The translations under genes and the position numbers were made by a program. Below the pieces are notes generated by a model. The model saw only the letters and a list, made by a program, of their open reading frames with translations, was not told the origin of the DNA and did no database searches. Below, in pieces: positions 1 through 14,000 of a DNA stretch of 64,000 nucleotides. The DNA comes from Patiria miniata (Eukaryota > Echinodermata > Asteroidea > Valvatida > Asterinidae). The stretch is taken from NCBI RefSeq assembly GCF_015706575.1, contig NW_024037059.1, positions 33,738,129 through 33,802,128 on the forward strand, in the 5' to 3' direction. Position 1 is the stretch's first letter, and every line of letters starts with the position of its first letter.

Positions 1-2645
1 GCAGGGGGCCTTTTTCGCTGAGAAATTAAACGCACATTGATTTGAGTTTCTACCCAGCTTGCTTCTGAAATACAACTCTAAATCCTTCCAATGACACTCG
101 AGGAGCCGAACTGCAGCTGCCCCATTTATTGCCAGTGTCAAGAAGCTGGACCCGGTTATTACACATTGTAGACCGAGTGGATATTAGCAACCGATCAAAA
201 TGCATATTGTGCCGGCCGTTATTAGTCGGTGAAAGAAACGTCTCCGGACAATTACATCGGCGGTGTGCTCAAGGTGCTCCAGAATAATAGCCTGGCGCCC
301 AGATGGTGAATGTGCACATTTAATTTCAAGACAAGTGGTGAGGCCTGTGGTGGGTCAGTAAAAAAGAAAGAATGAGATCTGATATGAATAAAAAAAAAAT
401 AAGTGAATCATGCACACATTTGGTCTATTATGCGATAGGAATAATAGGTTAATGACAATCGCAGGGAAAGGGATGGAGAGAGAATAGGTTCCAGCGGCTG
501 GTGATGAGCACACCTGAGTGACAGTGTGGACAAACGGAAGTGTGAGACAAGAAAACTCCTCCAGTTCGGCTCCCGCAGCTCCTTGGCTGAAGGATTGGGC
601 TCTTGACCTCGTCTGCTGCTCTCTGTGTACGCGGTGCGCACGTACGTGCGCCTTGTATAGTTGTAATAAAGGAGCCATCACAGCAGGCGACTGTTTTTGG
701 TGTCTACTTCATCAAACGGCTATTTTTGGCGCACTATGGAGGATTAAATCGGTCAACTTCCTCCCGAAGATTGCAATAAAATGAACAGCCATTAAGATCT
801 GATATAGGTCGATGAGTTTAGCAATTTCTATGACGATTTGAGTTAACTCGGTTTTAATTACATAGCCATCCTGCATTATGCTGAATTTGGTGTTGGCACC
901 TAATTCATAATTACCTGCTCCCATTTAGCCTTGCAATTTTGGAATATATTTTGCCCTTTGCATTTTGCAAACAACCTTATGATTTCCTTATCGAACTACC
1001 GAAATTTGAAACGCTTATACATGTAGTTCGACACACTTCGGACCTCTCAATCTTATTTTCTTATACCTGATCAATCTTTGTATGTAAATTGTGGAACTAC
1101 CAGTTAGCTCTTCATTTCAGTCCTTTTGACTGGCTTTACTTGGCGTAGTCATTTACATATTTTGCGCCCCTTGGTTACACTAGCGGTGTAAAACGTAGAC
1201 CTTTATGTAAGTACCTCAGCGCCATAAGGGAATATGGTAAATTAGAAGTACAAAATGTAATTTGTGCATTCGTTTAATAATTCGTGCATTTCACGGCGTC
1301 ATTCAGTTCCAATAGAGGGCGTGGCAAATGGTTACGCCATGGATGACGTTGACATGTTGCGCATTCATGACGATCTCACTAGACTGAAAGAAACATCTGG
1401 TACGTAGTCGCAGCATGTGGATGATAACAATAAATTTATATTCTCCGGCACGGAGAAAATAACTTTTTGATCAAGCGTTTCCTGACAAAGTGCCATTTGA
1501 AAAATGACGGATGGCCAAAGTCTGATGATCTGAAACGCGTTGATTGATTGAAACGCGTGCAGTACGGACATGCAACGGCCGAAGCGCGCTCAATTAGGCC
1601 ACAGACTGACAAGTTCAGCATTCTAGGTGCTCACACTCCTACCCTCGATTCTAATTTAGTTCTCTTTTTTGATTTTGCGGGTTTGGGGCAGACCTCTTAT
1701 TAATGTATCGATTACCAGCAAATCATCAGACATTCCGGCTACTCCCCAGCCCCTGATACACCGGCATCAGTTACACACACCAACAAAAACGCGAGAAAAG
1801 ATTTCGCGCCAAAAAGGCTCGACTGGAGTGTGGCCGTATGTGCAGATGTACTCACGCTCTTACATACCGTGAACCCGAGCCAAATAAGCGAAGTGCAAGG
1901 GAGCTGGAATTAAGGGCACAGCCCCTAACAGGTCTCTCTCTCCCCTCTCTTTCTTCCCCCGTAGCCCTTCCGTTATCGGACGGAATAATTACCGGCCTGC
2001 CCGGGTCCGATAAAGGCTAAGAAAACTAACGGAATGCAAACCAGGGCTAGGGCAGCGCGCTGTGTGTACATAGTTATTTACCCCGTGTGTCGGCATTGAT
2101 TTTGCTCGCAAAACACTCACTCGGAGTCGACATGCACTGCGAAATCCCGTAAATGGGTGATCTACTGCCCGCCAAGCCCGTGATTAGATTCGTTTGGACA
2201 ACACTTTATCGGAGAAATCGCCTGCTATGCATGCTACCTCTTGCGTTTTATAGACGGGGATTTTTTCCCAACCTCTATTTTTAACCAGAGCGACTTCTCC
2301 CTGGCCAAAGGAACGGACGTGTGATGCGGAAAGCACACCCCGTTCGGACAGGTGACGGTGAGAGCCTTCTTCCTCCACTTAAAGGGAACACTTCGAAATT
2401 CGCTGTTATGGTCGAGTTGTTGTTTTGGGTTCTACTTTCTTTCAACGGAAGTGACTCCGTAACGTCTAAATATTACCATAACTGCATGCATGCGCACCCT
2501 AGACTTTCTTTGCTGTACAGTACTTCAAAATGGCTAAAATTAGTAAAATTATACAGTCACAACAATCGGGGCACTCGCTATGTAAACAACCAACGCAGGA
2601 CGCACTAGCCATTTCATCACAGGCGGGCGCACGCAACATGATCAT
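1..2645. other. Non-coding stretch, nothing recognised
   Basis: No reading frame here has a plausible exon structure, codon character or family resemblance. I see no TIR pair, tandem repeat or tRNA-like fold. The sequence is mixed-composition intergenic DNA. Confidence 0.6.
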
Positions 2646-2649
2646 TTAA

Positions 2650-3154
2650 AGCTATAGTCCATCATTTGCAGCCATCCGAAAAAGTAACTGGCGTATTATT
2701 GTTGAAAAACATACTTGGTTGAAACATAGTAAGTGGACTAAACTCCCTGTGAAATTAATCTTTCTGGCAAGCTATCATTTTGAAGTAATCATCGAAAGAG
2801 GGTCTTTCCAACGGTGCGTCTTAAGACGCACCGTAGGAAAATTTAAATTAGTTCGTTTTGTTATTAGGCGCAGCGCGCGCAAGCATTGGCACGACGCACA
2901 TCGTTATGTTGCTATAATTCGTCGGATCAAAGCGCGACATCGCGTAAAGCTGCAATTCAAAACAATTCAAAACATGATTCAGCAACTTTTGATTTGAAAT
3001 TGAGTTCCTAGAATGCCGTTTTGCTCGGAATATACAGCTGAAGCTGAGCTGAAACTTCATCAGGTTAGTTGTTCAGTATCCCTCATTAGATTTTGAACAC
3101 TTTTGTTGCTTCAAACGAACAAAAAGCACAAATTACAAATAATGGACTATATCT
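2650..3154. mobile_element. TTAA-flanked MITE, family B (505 bp)
   Basis: Seen: the ends are inverted repeats. The left end after TTAA reads AGCTATAGTCCATCATTTG, and the right end is its reverse complement with three differences over 19 bases. TTAA lies directly outside both ends (2646-2649 and 3155-3158), as expected for a TTAA target duplication. A perfect 24-bp palindrome (ACGGTGCGTCTT and its complement, about 2811-2834) sits inside the element. No transposase is encoded, so this is a nonautonomous element. TTAA targets are typical of piggyBac-type elements, but the termini (AG...CT) are not the usual CCC...GGG, so the superfamily is uncertain. Confidence 0.65.
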
Positions 3155-3158
3155 TTAA

Positions 3159-4600
3159 CTAAATTGTCAACGATACGTTGCAATAGAGCGTCCTCCTTGC
3201 TATTTTGAAGGAAGAAAAACAGAAGAAGAAGAAGAAAAAAAAATCGGATTTTTAATTTAATCAAAATTAAGAGATCGATGCGATCAGCAAGGCAAGTTGG
3301 GATGGATCAATCAATTCTAGCGCAGCAGTGCCTCATGTGGTTGCGGAGAAAGCTTTTGTTGCAAACCTTTCCCAATCCTCTGAGAAAAAAAAAATCTGCT
3401 GCAGGTGAGCGACTAAAAAAAGACTAAATCAAAATGCAAAAGCGCCAGGTATAATGCACTGGTGCATTGATTACAGCGAGCACCGTCTTGCTGCATCCGT
3501 CTTAATTGAACGTGTACCGCCGCCGCACTGTCAGAGAGGGAAATAAGTCAATTACTCCATGCAGCACAGGTAGCCCGTCAATTAGACTCCATGCAGCACA
3601 GGCAGCACAACGGGAAATGTATGATATCGATTGAGCCGTACATTACCATCCAGCAGCCACAGGTCACACACATCGGCCGAAGATTTTTATTGTTGCACTT
3701 TAAGGGTTCATCTGTGCACACATAAGTTCCTTTTTTTTGGTTTACTGATACTACTTAACGTCCAAAAGCCTACCACAAAGCTAGCCGGAAATTCTTCACA
3801 ATACATGTTATATATTACATAATAATAATGGCGCTACATCTAATAAATTACCTTCGCTTTATCATTCTGCATGGTGCAAGGTACCAGCTACGCCTGATTA
3901 AGCTATACTTTGCCAGACCTGATGAAGTTCATGCTAAATAACAATACAGACGTCTACCAAAATGTGAATAGTCATAAAACTGAAATCAATACAACCTAAA
4001 TCACAGCTTTGATATTGAAGCCTACTATACAGTCACTGCCTCCTTGACAGAAGTGGCGACAGTGCCTGTCACAGATTACTTCTAAAAGATTCATAAATCT
4101 CAAGCTTCAGCCAAATTAATTCCCGGTTGGTACTCTTTACGCAACCAGTCGACCATGCGCCAACCAACATGTGATCTCATTTCTTAATCATGATTGTCGC
4201 ACCAGTCACATTCCGAGACTGGATTTTTTTTCTTCACATTGGGATTTTGTTCTGCCGCGGCTAGAGTAAACGCTACCTGCCAATTCCCTCGCTTTGCCGA
4301 TATCGGTTACCGCTGATGTCCCAAACGGTCTGTGTTCCAGACGGTTTCATTACGCCAGCTCGGCTGACCCCTGCGACCCCGCCGTATTGTGATCTATAAG
4401 ACTCAGGCTCATATCCAACAAGATTTGTTTTAAACAAGTGTTTACGCGATGGAGTAAACAAAAGCCACTTATGCCGCTAGGAAACAGCCATTCGCCCCAC
4501 TTTTTTAGACATCGTAAAATTCACTGTGACCTAGTAAGTGGTATATTTACATGTCCATCCTTTTTAAAGCTCCATACTTGTAGCATACGGGGGTAACATT
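3159..4600. other. Non-coding stretch with GAA microsatellite and a short tandem duplication
   Basis: It holds a short (GAA)n/poly-A tract at about 3218-3243. A phrase reading CTCCATGCAGCACAGG occurs twice, at about 3556 and 3587. No gene is supportable. Confidence 0.5.
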
Positions 4601-4680
4601 TCATATTCAACGCTTAATTTTAGTTGACAACACTTTCTAAAAGCGACCGTGTTAACCATAGAAGCGGTTGTTTGAGTCTG

Positions 4681-4962
4681 TTAAGTTAGTTGTTGAGTTT
4701 GAAAATTGATATTGTCACCGAAAAGCATATTCACGCTATCAAGATCTGGTACCCAGCTCTATGGTTATGTGTAGGTGTTACACTCAGATTTAGAGTTATT
4801 AATGTGTCATTTTTTGACTGACTGTCAGCCAGCATGGAAAATCCTTTCGGCTTATCTGGGTTACACGACCAGGGGAGACATACGTCTGGGTACCAGATCT
4901 TGAATAGCGTGAATGTGCTTTTCGGTGACAATATCAATTTTCAAACTCAACAACTAACTTAA
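4681..4962. repeat. Long inverted repeat, 76-bp arms
   Basis: The left arm (4681-4756) and right arm (4886-4962) are reverse complements with only a few differences, including one single-base indel (GCTATC against GCTATTC). They are separated by about 129 bp. Both arms begin outward with TTAAGTTAGTTGTTGAG. Outside this core the similarity continues in decayed form to about 4625 on the left and 5035 on the right, including GGTTAAC words in mirrored positions. Nothing in the loop looks coding. It is probably a foldback or MITE-type element. Transcription would give a hairpin RNA of about 76 bp. Confidence 0.75.
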
Positions 4963-5039
4963 CCTACTCAAACTGACATAACCGTTTGAGTTTGCTGTGA
5001 ATACGGTTAACGAAGAACCGAAAACGTGTCAAGTACGAG

Positions 5040-8000
5040 TAAACTGATTTCCAAAAAAAACCCCGTTTCTCCAAGTACAGTCTCAGCCCTAAAACACTCG
5101 CGTAGACCAAGATACATCCAATATTATTACTGGATGAAGCCAACAAATAGGCCTACGAGTAGACCGGTACAAACAAAATGCACAGCAAATAGGGGATAGT
5201 GCAACACTATACACAACTTGTAAAGTATGTATTCTATAGGACGAGTGATTCAGTACGGTACTGTACGCCACTGGTGCAATCTCAACATCTAAGTTGAATA
5301 AGATGAATGACCACTCACGGGTATATTTGTTGTTAGTCGATCGAGGTCGGGTTTCCGAGTATGGGAAGTACACAGCGTCTTTTCAAAACCCTACACCTAA
5401 TATTATCCATTTAGATAATAAGCGACGTCGTGTAATCATTAAAAATGAATTCAGATTGTTGACATAATCATAAAATATGCCCGGGATAAGCCGCAGATTT
5501 CAGACAGCGAAAACACTCACGACCATAGCCCTTAGAGAGAGGACGAGTTAAATGTCAATTTGAGGCGTGGGTGAATATCACCGGACAGGCTAGACATGTT
5601 AATTTAGAGTAAAAATCCCAAGTGATCGTGCAGGGAATGACAACCACAAAGTAGGGATAGAACCATATCTTGATTCTGCTAGCTATGCTGGGAACCCAGG
5701 ACACCAGGGGTGAAAGGTCGGTCAAAATGAGCAGGCAACTTGAAAATGTTGTCAACAGACTTGGCACTTGGGTCCGAGTGATGAATAGTCACTGTCACAG
5801 TTTCTCTGTGTGGTTTACGCGCCAAGCACGCAGCCAGATACTCCACAGAAATGTTGAGATTCCTTTTTGCGGTGCCGGCCACACATGCCATGTTTATACA
5901 TTTTCTCCGCGTACTTATTTATTTGGGCGCATGCTGTTACCATGTAAACTCCCGTGACCTCTCTGCCAGCCCGTGACCTTTAGGCTCGTTCATTAGCGCG
6001 TAATGTTTATACGCCGCTCACGGTCTACCCCCACGGACCGGTGCAGTGTCACCAGGTGTTAATCTTCATTTAGCTCCACTTCACACAGGGGTTCAAGCTC
6101 GGGGTCAACCGCTGATTAATTTTTTAACACCAGAATGCATCGATTTCGCGCGGGAAGGTTCCTGAATCTGTTGCATATTTCATTGGCACAGTTAATTAAA
6201 CGTGAAGGCCCCCTGCCAACTCGCACCGCTATTGTTGAACTTTGTAACATCAGCGAGAAGAGAGTGCAGCAGATGTTGCAACAACTCACAAACCAAGCTA
6301 AGGAGAGCATAAAAACCGCGGGAGATTTTATTTTTTATTAAATTATCGATCCATATATCATTAGCCCGTTGGAATTCCCCGGATTCCAATTCCAATTCGT
6401 GGCACTTGGTCTGGCCGATAGGGAGCTAATAACACATCGGACATATTTCATTTGCAATGACGATACGCAGCTGTTGTAAATGTGCGAGTGGCGTTCGACG
6501 AATCAAAATCGCTATAACGGCAGTTGTGGAGACAGTGCGACCTTGCAATGATGGCCGGTGCTAAATTTCATAATTTCTTTAACAAGCCTGGCGGAACGGA
6601 ACAGCGCGACCGCTCAATCAAGGGAAAATGTGAAGAGATCGGAGTAATTTCTGAAGCGTGCGATCGCACTGCACATTAATTTAAAGACAGCGCGATAATG
6701 AACCAAGACAATCTGCATGGACACACACACGGCGCGTGCGAAGCACCTGCAAATCCCATCTACAATTCATTATGAACTATATCTACTATTCAATACGAAA
6801 ACCATCTGAAGTTCGGATGTGTCTAACACAAGTACTTCCCACTGCCAGACATACTAATATCTCTGCGGTGAACAACTTTTCACCATGCTTTTATCCACCT
6901 TTGGCTTTCATCTGAATTAAATGCCCTACTAGCAAAGGAAAGAATAACGTATCGTATGCGCGTTGAACCCTTTGCTATTTACTCGTCGCTTGATGTTCCT
7001 GGCCCGGGCTGTATGTTCAACACGCGTTCGTATTTGAGAGCAAACACCCACGATTCGTCAGAACAAACACTTGTCGACAAGAAAAGAAAGATTTCTTTAA
7101 TATCAGGTATCAGGGGAAAATTCTCTGATGCGCGGAAGATTGATGAGATTTCTAAAGCAGAAAAGGGAGAAACGTTCGAGTTACTCGGCATGGAACAGCG
7201 CCCACCAGAACCAAACGGTGGTTAATAACGTAATTTCACCTTGACAGACCTTAAAGGCAAATGAAGGTTATGGAATTTTCTCCACATCTTGGAGTTCAAA
7301 TACACACGACTTGAATTTTGAATGAGAGAATGCAACTTCAGTACATTAGAGTATATATATCACTGCTTCATTCAGGTATATAAGGTCTCGACAAGTGATG
7401 GTTGAAATTAAGCTCCAGCAAATAACTACATTTTCGGAGAAGAATAACTCCTCCTTGATGATCTCTTGTGTTTACTGACTCGAAATGCTTCCTTGGGTTT
7501 AACCAAGGCGTATAGCTACATAACAGAGTGTAGAACGACCGAAAAATGCTCACAAACATGTGCCAGTCTTGTTTTTGATCTTCAACGTGTAGATGTGGCC
7601 CTCGGGAGGCAACTCACTATTATAGCGCCTTAGAGATGCGGAGCTTAACACCACGATAGCTAAAAGAACAGTCTCAAGATGCCTATCATCCCATCACCCC
7701 GTGCGACCGTTAAAGGGCTCTCTGTCAGCCTGAAGGTATTCTCAAGAAAACAGAGACACACGGCAAAGAAGATCGAGGTACATAAGAAAATGGCAACGCG
7801 GGCCATTTCCAGGCTCTGGGTTGATTGGCAAGTTTAGTGACGTGACAAAAAGTCATTAAATTGCGAGTACAGTCTCGCTTTGGCTTCAACATGGCGAGTC
7901 CGTGCAAAGTGCTGAAGAGTTGTAGACATGTTCATTCGCATGTGCAGCGCTATGATGCACTCAAACGACCTCCAGCTACGGCTATGGGAACCAGCAACTG

Positions 8001-11000
8001 AACACGACGCCATTTGCTGTTCCATATTAAAAGCAACACTCAAAGTATCTACATGTATATGTACACGACGATTTGGTACATGACGCCAAACAACTTGAAA
8101 GGCTTGACATATTTTCTCATCTCATGCCTGAGAAATCTAACGTAATGTGGAAAAATGCAAGTGCTTCATAGTGACCGACGTCCCTGCGTGGTGAAATTAT
8201 ATCAGCGAGTCGAGCCATTTTTAAACTAACTGGAAGTACAATGAGATATTCGTTACCCCCCAAAAGTTTCTTGTTTCTTCAAAGTTTGGAGCTCAGCGGA
8301 ACACAATATGGAAGGGCATGATTTCTTTAAACTCCACGCCAATCGTTTCCATATGGCACTGTAATAAGATGGAACATAACTAGGACACTTCAGTCTTCGC
8401 ACAGTATCTGGTGACTTGATGTGTAGGCTGTGACGACATGGATTTGAGCTAACTCAACCATTACTGTCAGTCCCTCTAAACACTACACCGATGACAAAAC
8501 GACACACGTGACACTAACGATCTTTAAAGATGATTTCATGAAACTGATGGCCAACAGAAACCCAGAAAACCCTGTTCAATAAACAAAACACCGGCTACAA
8601 CAACTACACATACTTCCTTTCTTCTGCACAAATACACAAACTTTTATCCTACGAGTTGATTGATTGCAGGAAACCCAGGCCAAAGCTCAGCCCCTGAATT
8701 ATCCCAAGAATGCTCCAGCATTTTACCCTCACTCGCACCAACTTCAGGGAGTCTCTTTACACCCCGCACGCCCTACCCACCCCAACAGATGTTTTATGTC
8801 AGGCAACGCTAAATGTTAATATTTCACGACGGTTGATTGTATACAATATGTAACACATAAATTATGCGCACGTCATCAGTCAAAACGCTGGCTGGCTCCG
8901 CGCCGACTTTGCAAACAGCCGTCGTTGGTGTGATCCAGTTTCTTCGTGGGTACTTTTTTGTGTTCAAAGTTTGAAACACGTACTTCAAAGAATGAAAAGT
9001 TCAAGGTCTAAAAATACAGCCTGTAATTTATTTCGACAAACAGCTGGACATTTTCTACAACGATCTGGAATGTAGATGTTTGTTCAAGAAGAATGACATA
9101 AAACGGACGGAAAAAAAAAACGTGAAGAGAGTTTATCACGTATCACGTTTCGGAGTGCTTTCATATCGACAGCAAAACAAATGTCGTTATCATGCATAAA
9201 AATCTATCAACCCCCAAATAAAACATTGCCAACGGTCCTGCAATGTCATGGAAAACAAATAGCAATGTGTATGCCATAATGTCTTCCTACTGTCAGTCTC
9301 TATTTCAATACAAGTGGTGTCCGTGCACGGGTACCCGTCGGGTCGCCATATTGAAGCTCATTCCCGTCGCCATGTTGAAATCCTATCCCATGCAAAACAG
9401 ACATATCGCCGGGAGGCGAATGTGTCTGTTAATCGAGTGATGCAACTCAAGAATCTCAAGGCAAGCTAATCATCGCTAATTACCGACCCGGCTAAACTGA
9501 ACATCACTCCACGCGCTGTCCACTGAGTTCACTGACATCAAGTATAAACCACCCGAGGCAATGGCATCTCCCATCCATATTTACACACGTCTAGATTATC
9601 TGGCACATATCGGTGAAAGTTATTAGGATCTTGGGAGGACTACGTTTGCTTTATACGTAGTACGTGCGCTGGGGGATTCCGCATCCACTTGTTACGTACG
9701 CATATAGAGACACGCTACTGACCTTTAGCGCATTGAACGGACAGGTTGACGCATGTACGGGCCGTATATGAAATTAGAATCACAGATTATTTGACAACAT
9801 AGATCGATGCCGTTGTCCTGTGTGTTAAAGCGGCCGTGTTAGGAAATATTGTATTCCAATAATCCACGTCACCGGCGCGGGCTTTTAAATATGTCACTCT
9901 GTGGAATTTGGTGCAAACAAAAGCATGTGTTTCTTTGCACGCTGAAGCGTGCTACTGGAGGGTTTAGGGATATACTGAAGCTGTTGAAATCTGTAGTCGA
10001 TAGAAAAAGAAAAAAAAATAAAGAAAGAAAAAAAAACGTCCACACCTAATCAAAATGCGACGAGAAACTGACGAGGGAATGTCTATCTTTCACTTGAGAC
10101 TCGGTTCAAAGTCGTGTTTCAATCCATAAATTCCGAGAATCAGTAAATACAAAATCACTCATGTTTATTGAACAAATTAATACAAAAATAGAACCCATGT
10201 CTTTGCGATACAATCCACTAATGCAAGGTGGTGTTCATACCGCAGCGAATACAGGAAATTGATGTCATTGCCCCCAAGTAAGAACGGTTCAAGTCTAATA
10301 TATGAAAGAGTTGTTTATTTCCAAGCTCAGAAAGACCAAAATCAAGCTACATCAATTCCAGAGTCAGAAAAAGCTTTGAAATTAAGTTTAGCGGTCCGTA
10401 AAGCGGGGTTAAAACCCACTGATGAAGTCTGGACCCGAATTGACCTCTGCAGGCGACGCCATCACTCAACGCTCCCGTGCATATCGTGCTAATGAACGAC
10501 TACAAATACCCTCTTTTCGTATTGGAATGTGCGTGACAGTGGCATTGGAGACAGTGTATTTATAGGGGTATTGATACAGATGGGAACAAGTCCCCTCATA
10601 TCTTTCAGTGTCTCTGATTGGAACATTTGATTGAGTATTAAAGACGGATTGCAACTGCAAGTATTTTGTTTTAGTTTTCCAGTGGGGTCTGGGAGTCGGA
10701 GACTGTGTGTCTCCGTGTTCTCTGATAATAGTACAATCTAAATTCGCATAGACAATGAACGCCAATATGGCCTCAATATTGTATTGGCTTTTTGAATTTA
10801 TGCATTACTGCAGCCTTTGTCGATACGTTTGCCGTGACCTGATCTATCGTCCCAATTCTTGGCTGAACCTGCTGTGTGTGGTGGGCGTTTAGATGATCCA
10901 GCATAGACAAACCTATGTACAAACTAGACCTGATCTTTGCGTAGGTAGCATTGTGGATGACAGCCTAATACTGGGATTGAAGATTGCGGATACACTATTG

Positions 11001-14000
11001 GCCCTTAGGTAACCATATTGAGAGTCCTTACACAAGGGAGTCGCTACTCACGTAGACAGTAATGCTTGGTTATGCTTACACACAGCTATCGTCACGAAAT
11101 GCGTTACCAAGTACAATGATCCGCGAGTCGCTTTGGGCATGGGCTGCGTACAGCACTGCTTGGTACGCAATATAATTGACATTTTTCCTCTATATGAGAC
11201 GCGGTTTATTCCGCTATTTGCAGAACCAAAGTAAGACTGGACTACGGCTTCTTTTGGCAGTTGCGGCTAGCTCCGAAATAAGACACAACTAGAAAGGCTT
11301 CTCGTCGAGGCCTACATTGTCCTCAGCATGCCATACATAAGTGCTAACAAAGCTATAAGCCCGTGTAAAAACTTTGGGCCTAATTTACGAAATCCAGGTT
11401 TCGCATTTACGGGATAGCTCGGTTTTTGTTATTTTCGGATGCGTCATGTTGTTATGACTTCAAGAGACTTGCACAGCTTCGTATCATGCTTGCATCAGTA
11501 TGGGCTCTATACTAGCACTGGTGGAAGCAATGACATCAGTCAGTTTAATCATGGAGGTATTTCCTACCTCCATGGTTTAATCATTGATCCCGTTGACCTA
11601 GATCTTTGGAAATGATAAGCAGATGTGACGATCTAACGGATTCGAAAGGCAAATGTCATAACAACCGAAACTGACAGTATTTTCGCGCAGACCCACGCCA
11701 AACCAGTCAAATTGTCTCTGGTAAACCGGAGTTAATAATATCCCGTCACATCTCGATTTCGTCCACACCCTTTCTTTCCCAAACTTTTCTGTATGAGGAG
11801 AAAGTGCCACCGGCCCCTTAGGCAGATGTTAACACTCGCAGCTTTTTCACTATGGTCTCGGTATTACGCCTCTTATTAAATTTATTGATCCGGGGGATAT
11901 CAATGGTCGGCCAGGCACGGCGCTGCGCGCCCCTCGAAAGCAACCCCCGTCTACGCTCGGAGAGGCGCGGTTAAGATCATTTCACGGGATAATACACTGG
12001 TTTTTGGAAGATCTTAAGTCTTTTCCGTCGTCACTCTGGTGAGTCCATGACTAAACCCCAGCTGCCAGCAGCTTATTTTTCAGCGGTCCAAGTGTAATTT
12101 TCCATCGGGATGGAGGCGTGGATCACGGGCAGGTGATACGGGTAATTGATCGGTTGAGCAGGGGGAGGTAAAATCCATTGCTCATTAAGATAGGTCGAGC
12201 CTCAGCCTGCAATGGTGCACGGAAAACTATCCGATCATCAGTGTGGTGATATGAGGTACCACCGATCACTCAACACTGGATCGTGTCCGAAAACTGGGCT
12301 AATTTTTTTTGTAAGGGTGTGATGGATCTACCAGATGACTTCACTGTTGGGCGTGTCACAATATCAGTGCCCTTTGCCTTTCGTGGCTGATGAAATATTG
12401 AAGCTTACCAGTGTCGATAATGGTGTCTCAAATTAATACCTATGAAAAAATACCCGTTAGACTAGTGGCAGTTACGTGGAAAAATAGGCGGTTAAACCAC
12501 CGTTGACCGCATGATTCAATGGGAGGGTTTTGAGTTGTTGAATTCTACGCAAGACAGCTGTTCTTGGAACGTGTAATATGCATAGGAAAATATATAGGGC
12601 GAAAAAGGAGTTGGGCGTTGCCCTCTTGAAACAAGTTATCACTGAAAAAACACACATTCTTGACGTAAACCTAACTTAATGCCAAGTACGTCATATCAGC
12701 ATAATAAGCTGGGGAAAATGACAGCAATCTGTTGACCAAAGTGCTCCAGGTTGTTAAATGTAGAAATTAACAGCTGCCGACAACAAAAAGACGAGAAAAC
12801 AACTTTTGAAAAGACTCGGCACGCGGAAACATGCACTGAACAACGACGGATTACCAATTTCACGCCTTGCCTTTGTTCAGTGAGGAAAACAAGCGGATAT
12901 GGTGGATTTCTTGCACCTACTAGTGTGTCTGCTTTTCTTAACTCGTCCGTGTTATTGCCTGTTGCCGGCTTCCTATTCAAGTCCGTTGCGGCGGTGGTGT
13001 CACGCGACACCAACGGGAAATTGCCGCGCTCGGGGGCTGGTACCCATTCTGAGGTATACCAACGCCATGGAGCCTGGCGTTGTAACTATAGTATCGCTGC
13101 GCCTTTCCAAGTCAAAGGAAACGCGACCAGGGGTTTTGGCTCCGGCCAGCTCCAATGACTGGTGTCCGACAATAGACGAGCATCTTACCGTATCCAAAGC
13201 CTGTACACTTTCTCGCTTATTTCCCCTGGGATGGGCTTTATTAAGTAGGATACAAGACACTCTGTATTACTTATGATTGCTTTGCTTTGGTGGAGCATCG
13301 ATGGTGGAAGAAATCTCCTTCGCAGCGGAAGATGGCTTTCTTGGGCGTCGTGGAGTGAGCGGGTTTAGGGTTTTACCTATCCAAATTGCGCGGCAGGCCA
13401 ATCCATCGTTCTATTCACAGTTTTAGTGTTTTCTTATGGAAACGGTGAATTAATGCCGAGCGATAATAATGACGGGGCCGTAAGCCGTTAACACCCCAGG
13501 GCAAAATTCTCTCTCTCTTCTGGGGTGAGAGCCCCGAACGCGATCCATCCAGCGTTGCTCCATCATTTACACGTCTGAGGACATGCAGATTAAGCCCAAA
13601 CAGTTGTGGAGGTTGATAGTGAATTATTCACTTCATAAGAGGAACCCGCGGCCGCGAACCGAGAAGGAGGTGCGCACATAATTGCAGTTGATGAATGGAT
13701 TTAATTGAATACACGATTTCGGTCCGATCTCCCTCTCTAATAAATGACTCGAAAAGGGGGAAGAGAAAGGTAATGTGAGAGAAAATGTGGAAGCTGTCAA
13801 ACCCAGACTGGCAAACCATGCGTTGTGACCGGACAAGAATCGAGATGCAAGATCTCGCTTCGAGTTGATACTTTTCTTTGACGCGCGACTGAGAATTGGA
13901 CGACCCGGCTAACAGAAAGTGACAGTTAAATGCGCGTCAAATATCGAATTCTGTTATTCTTACCTGGGCCATTCGCAAGAACAAAAAATCGAGGCGCAAT

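Noticed and set aside
12751..13276. Three overlapping open frames of 86-135 codons on both strands
   Set aside because: They overlap each other, resemble no family, have no consistent splice partners and sit in locally GC-richer DNA where long random frames are expected.
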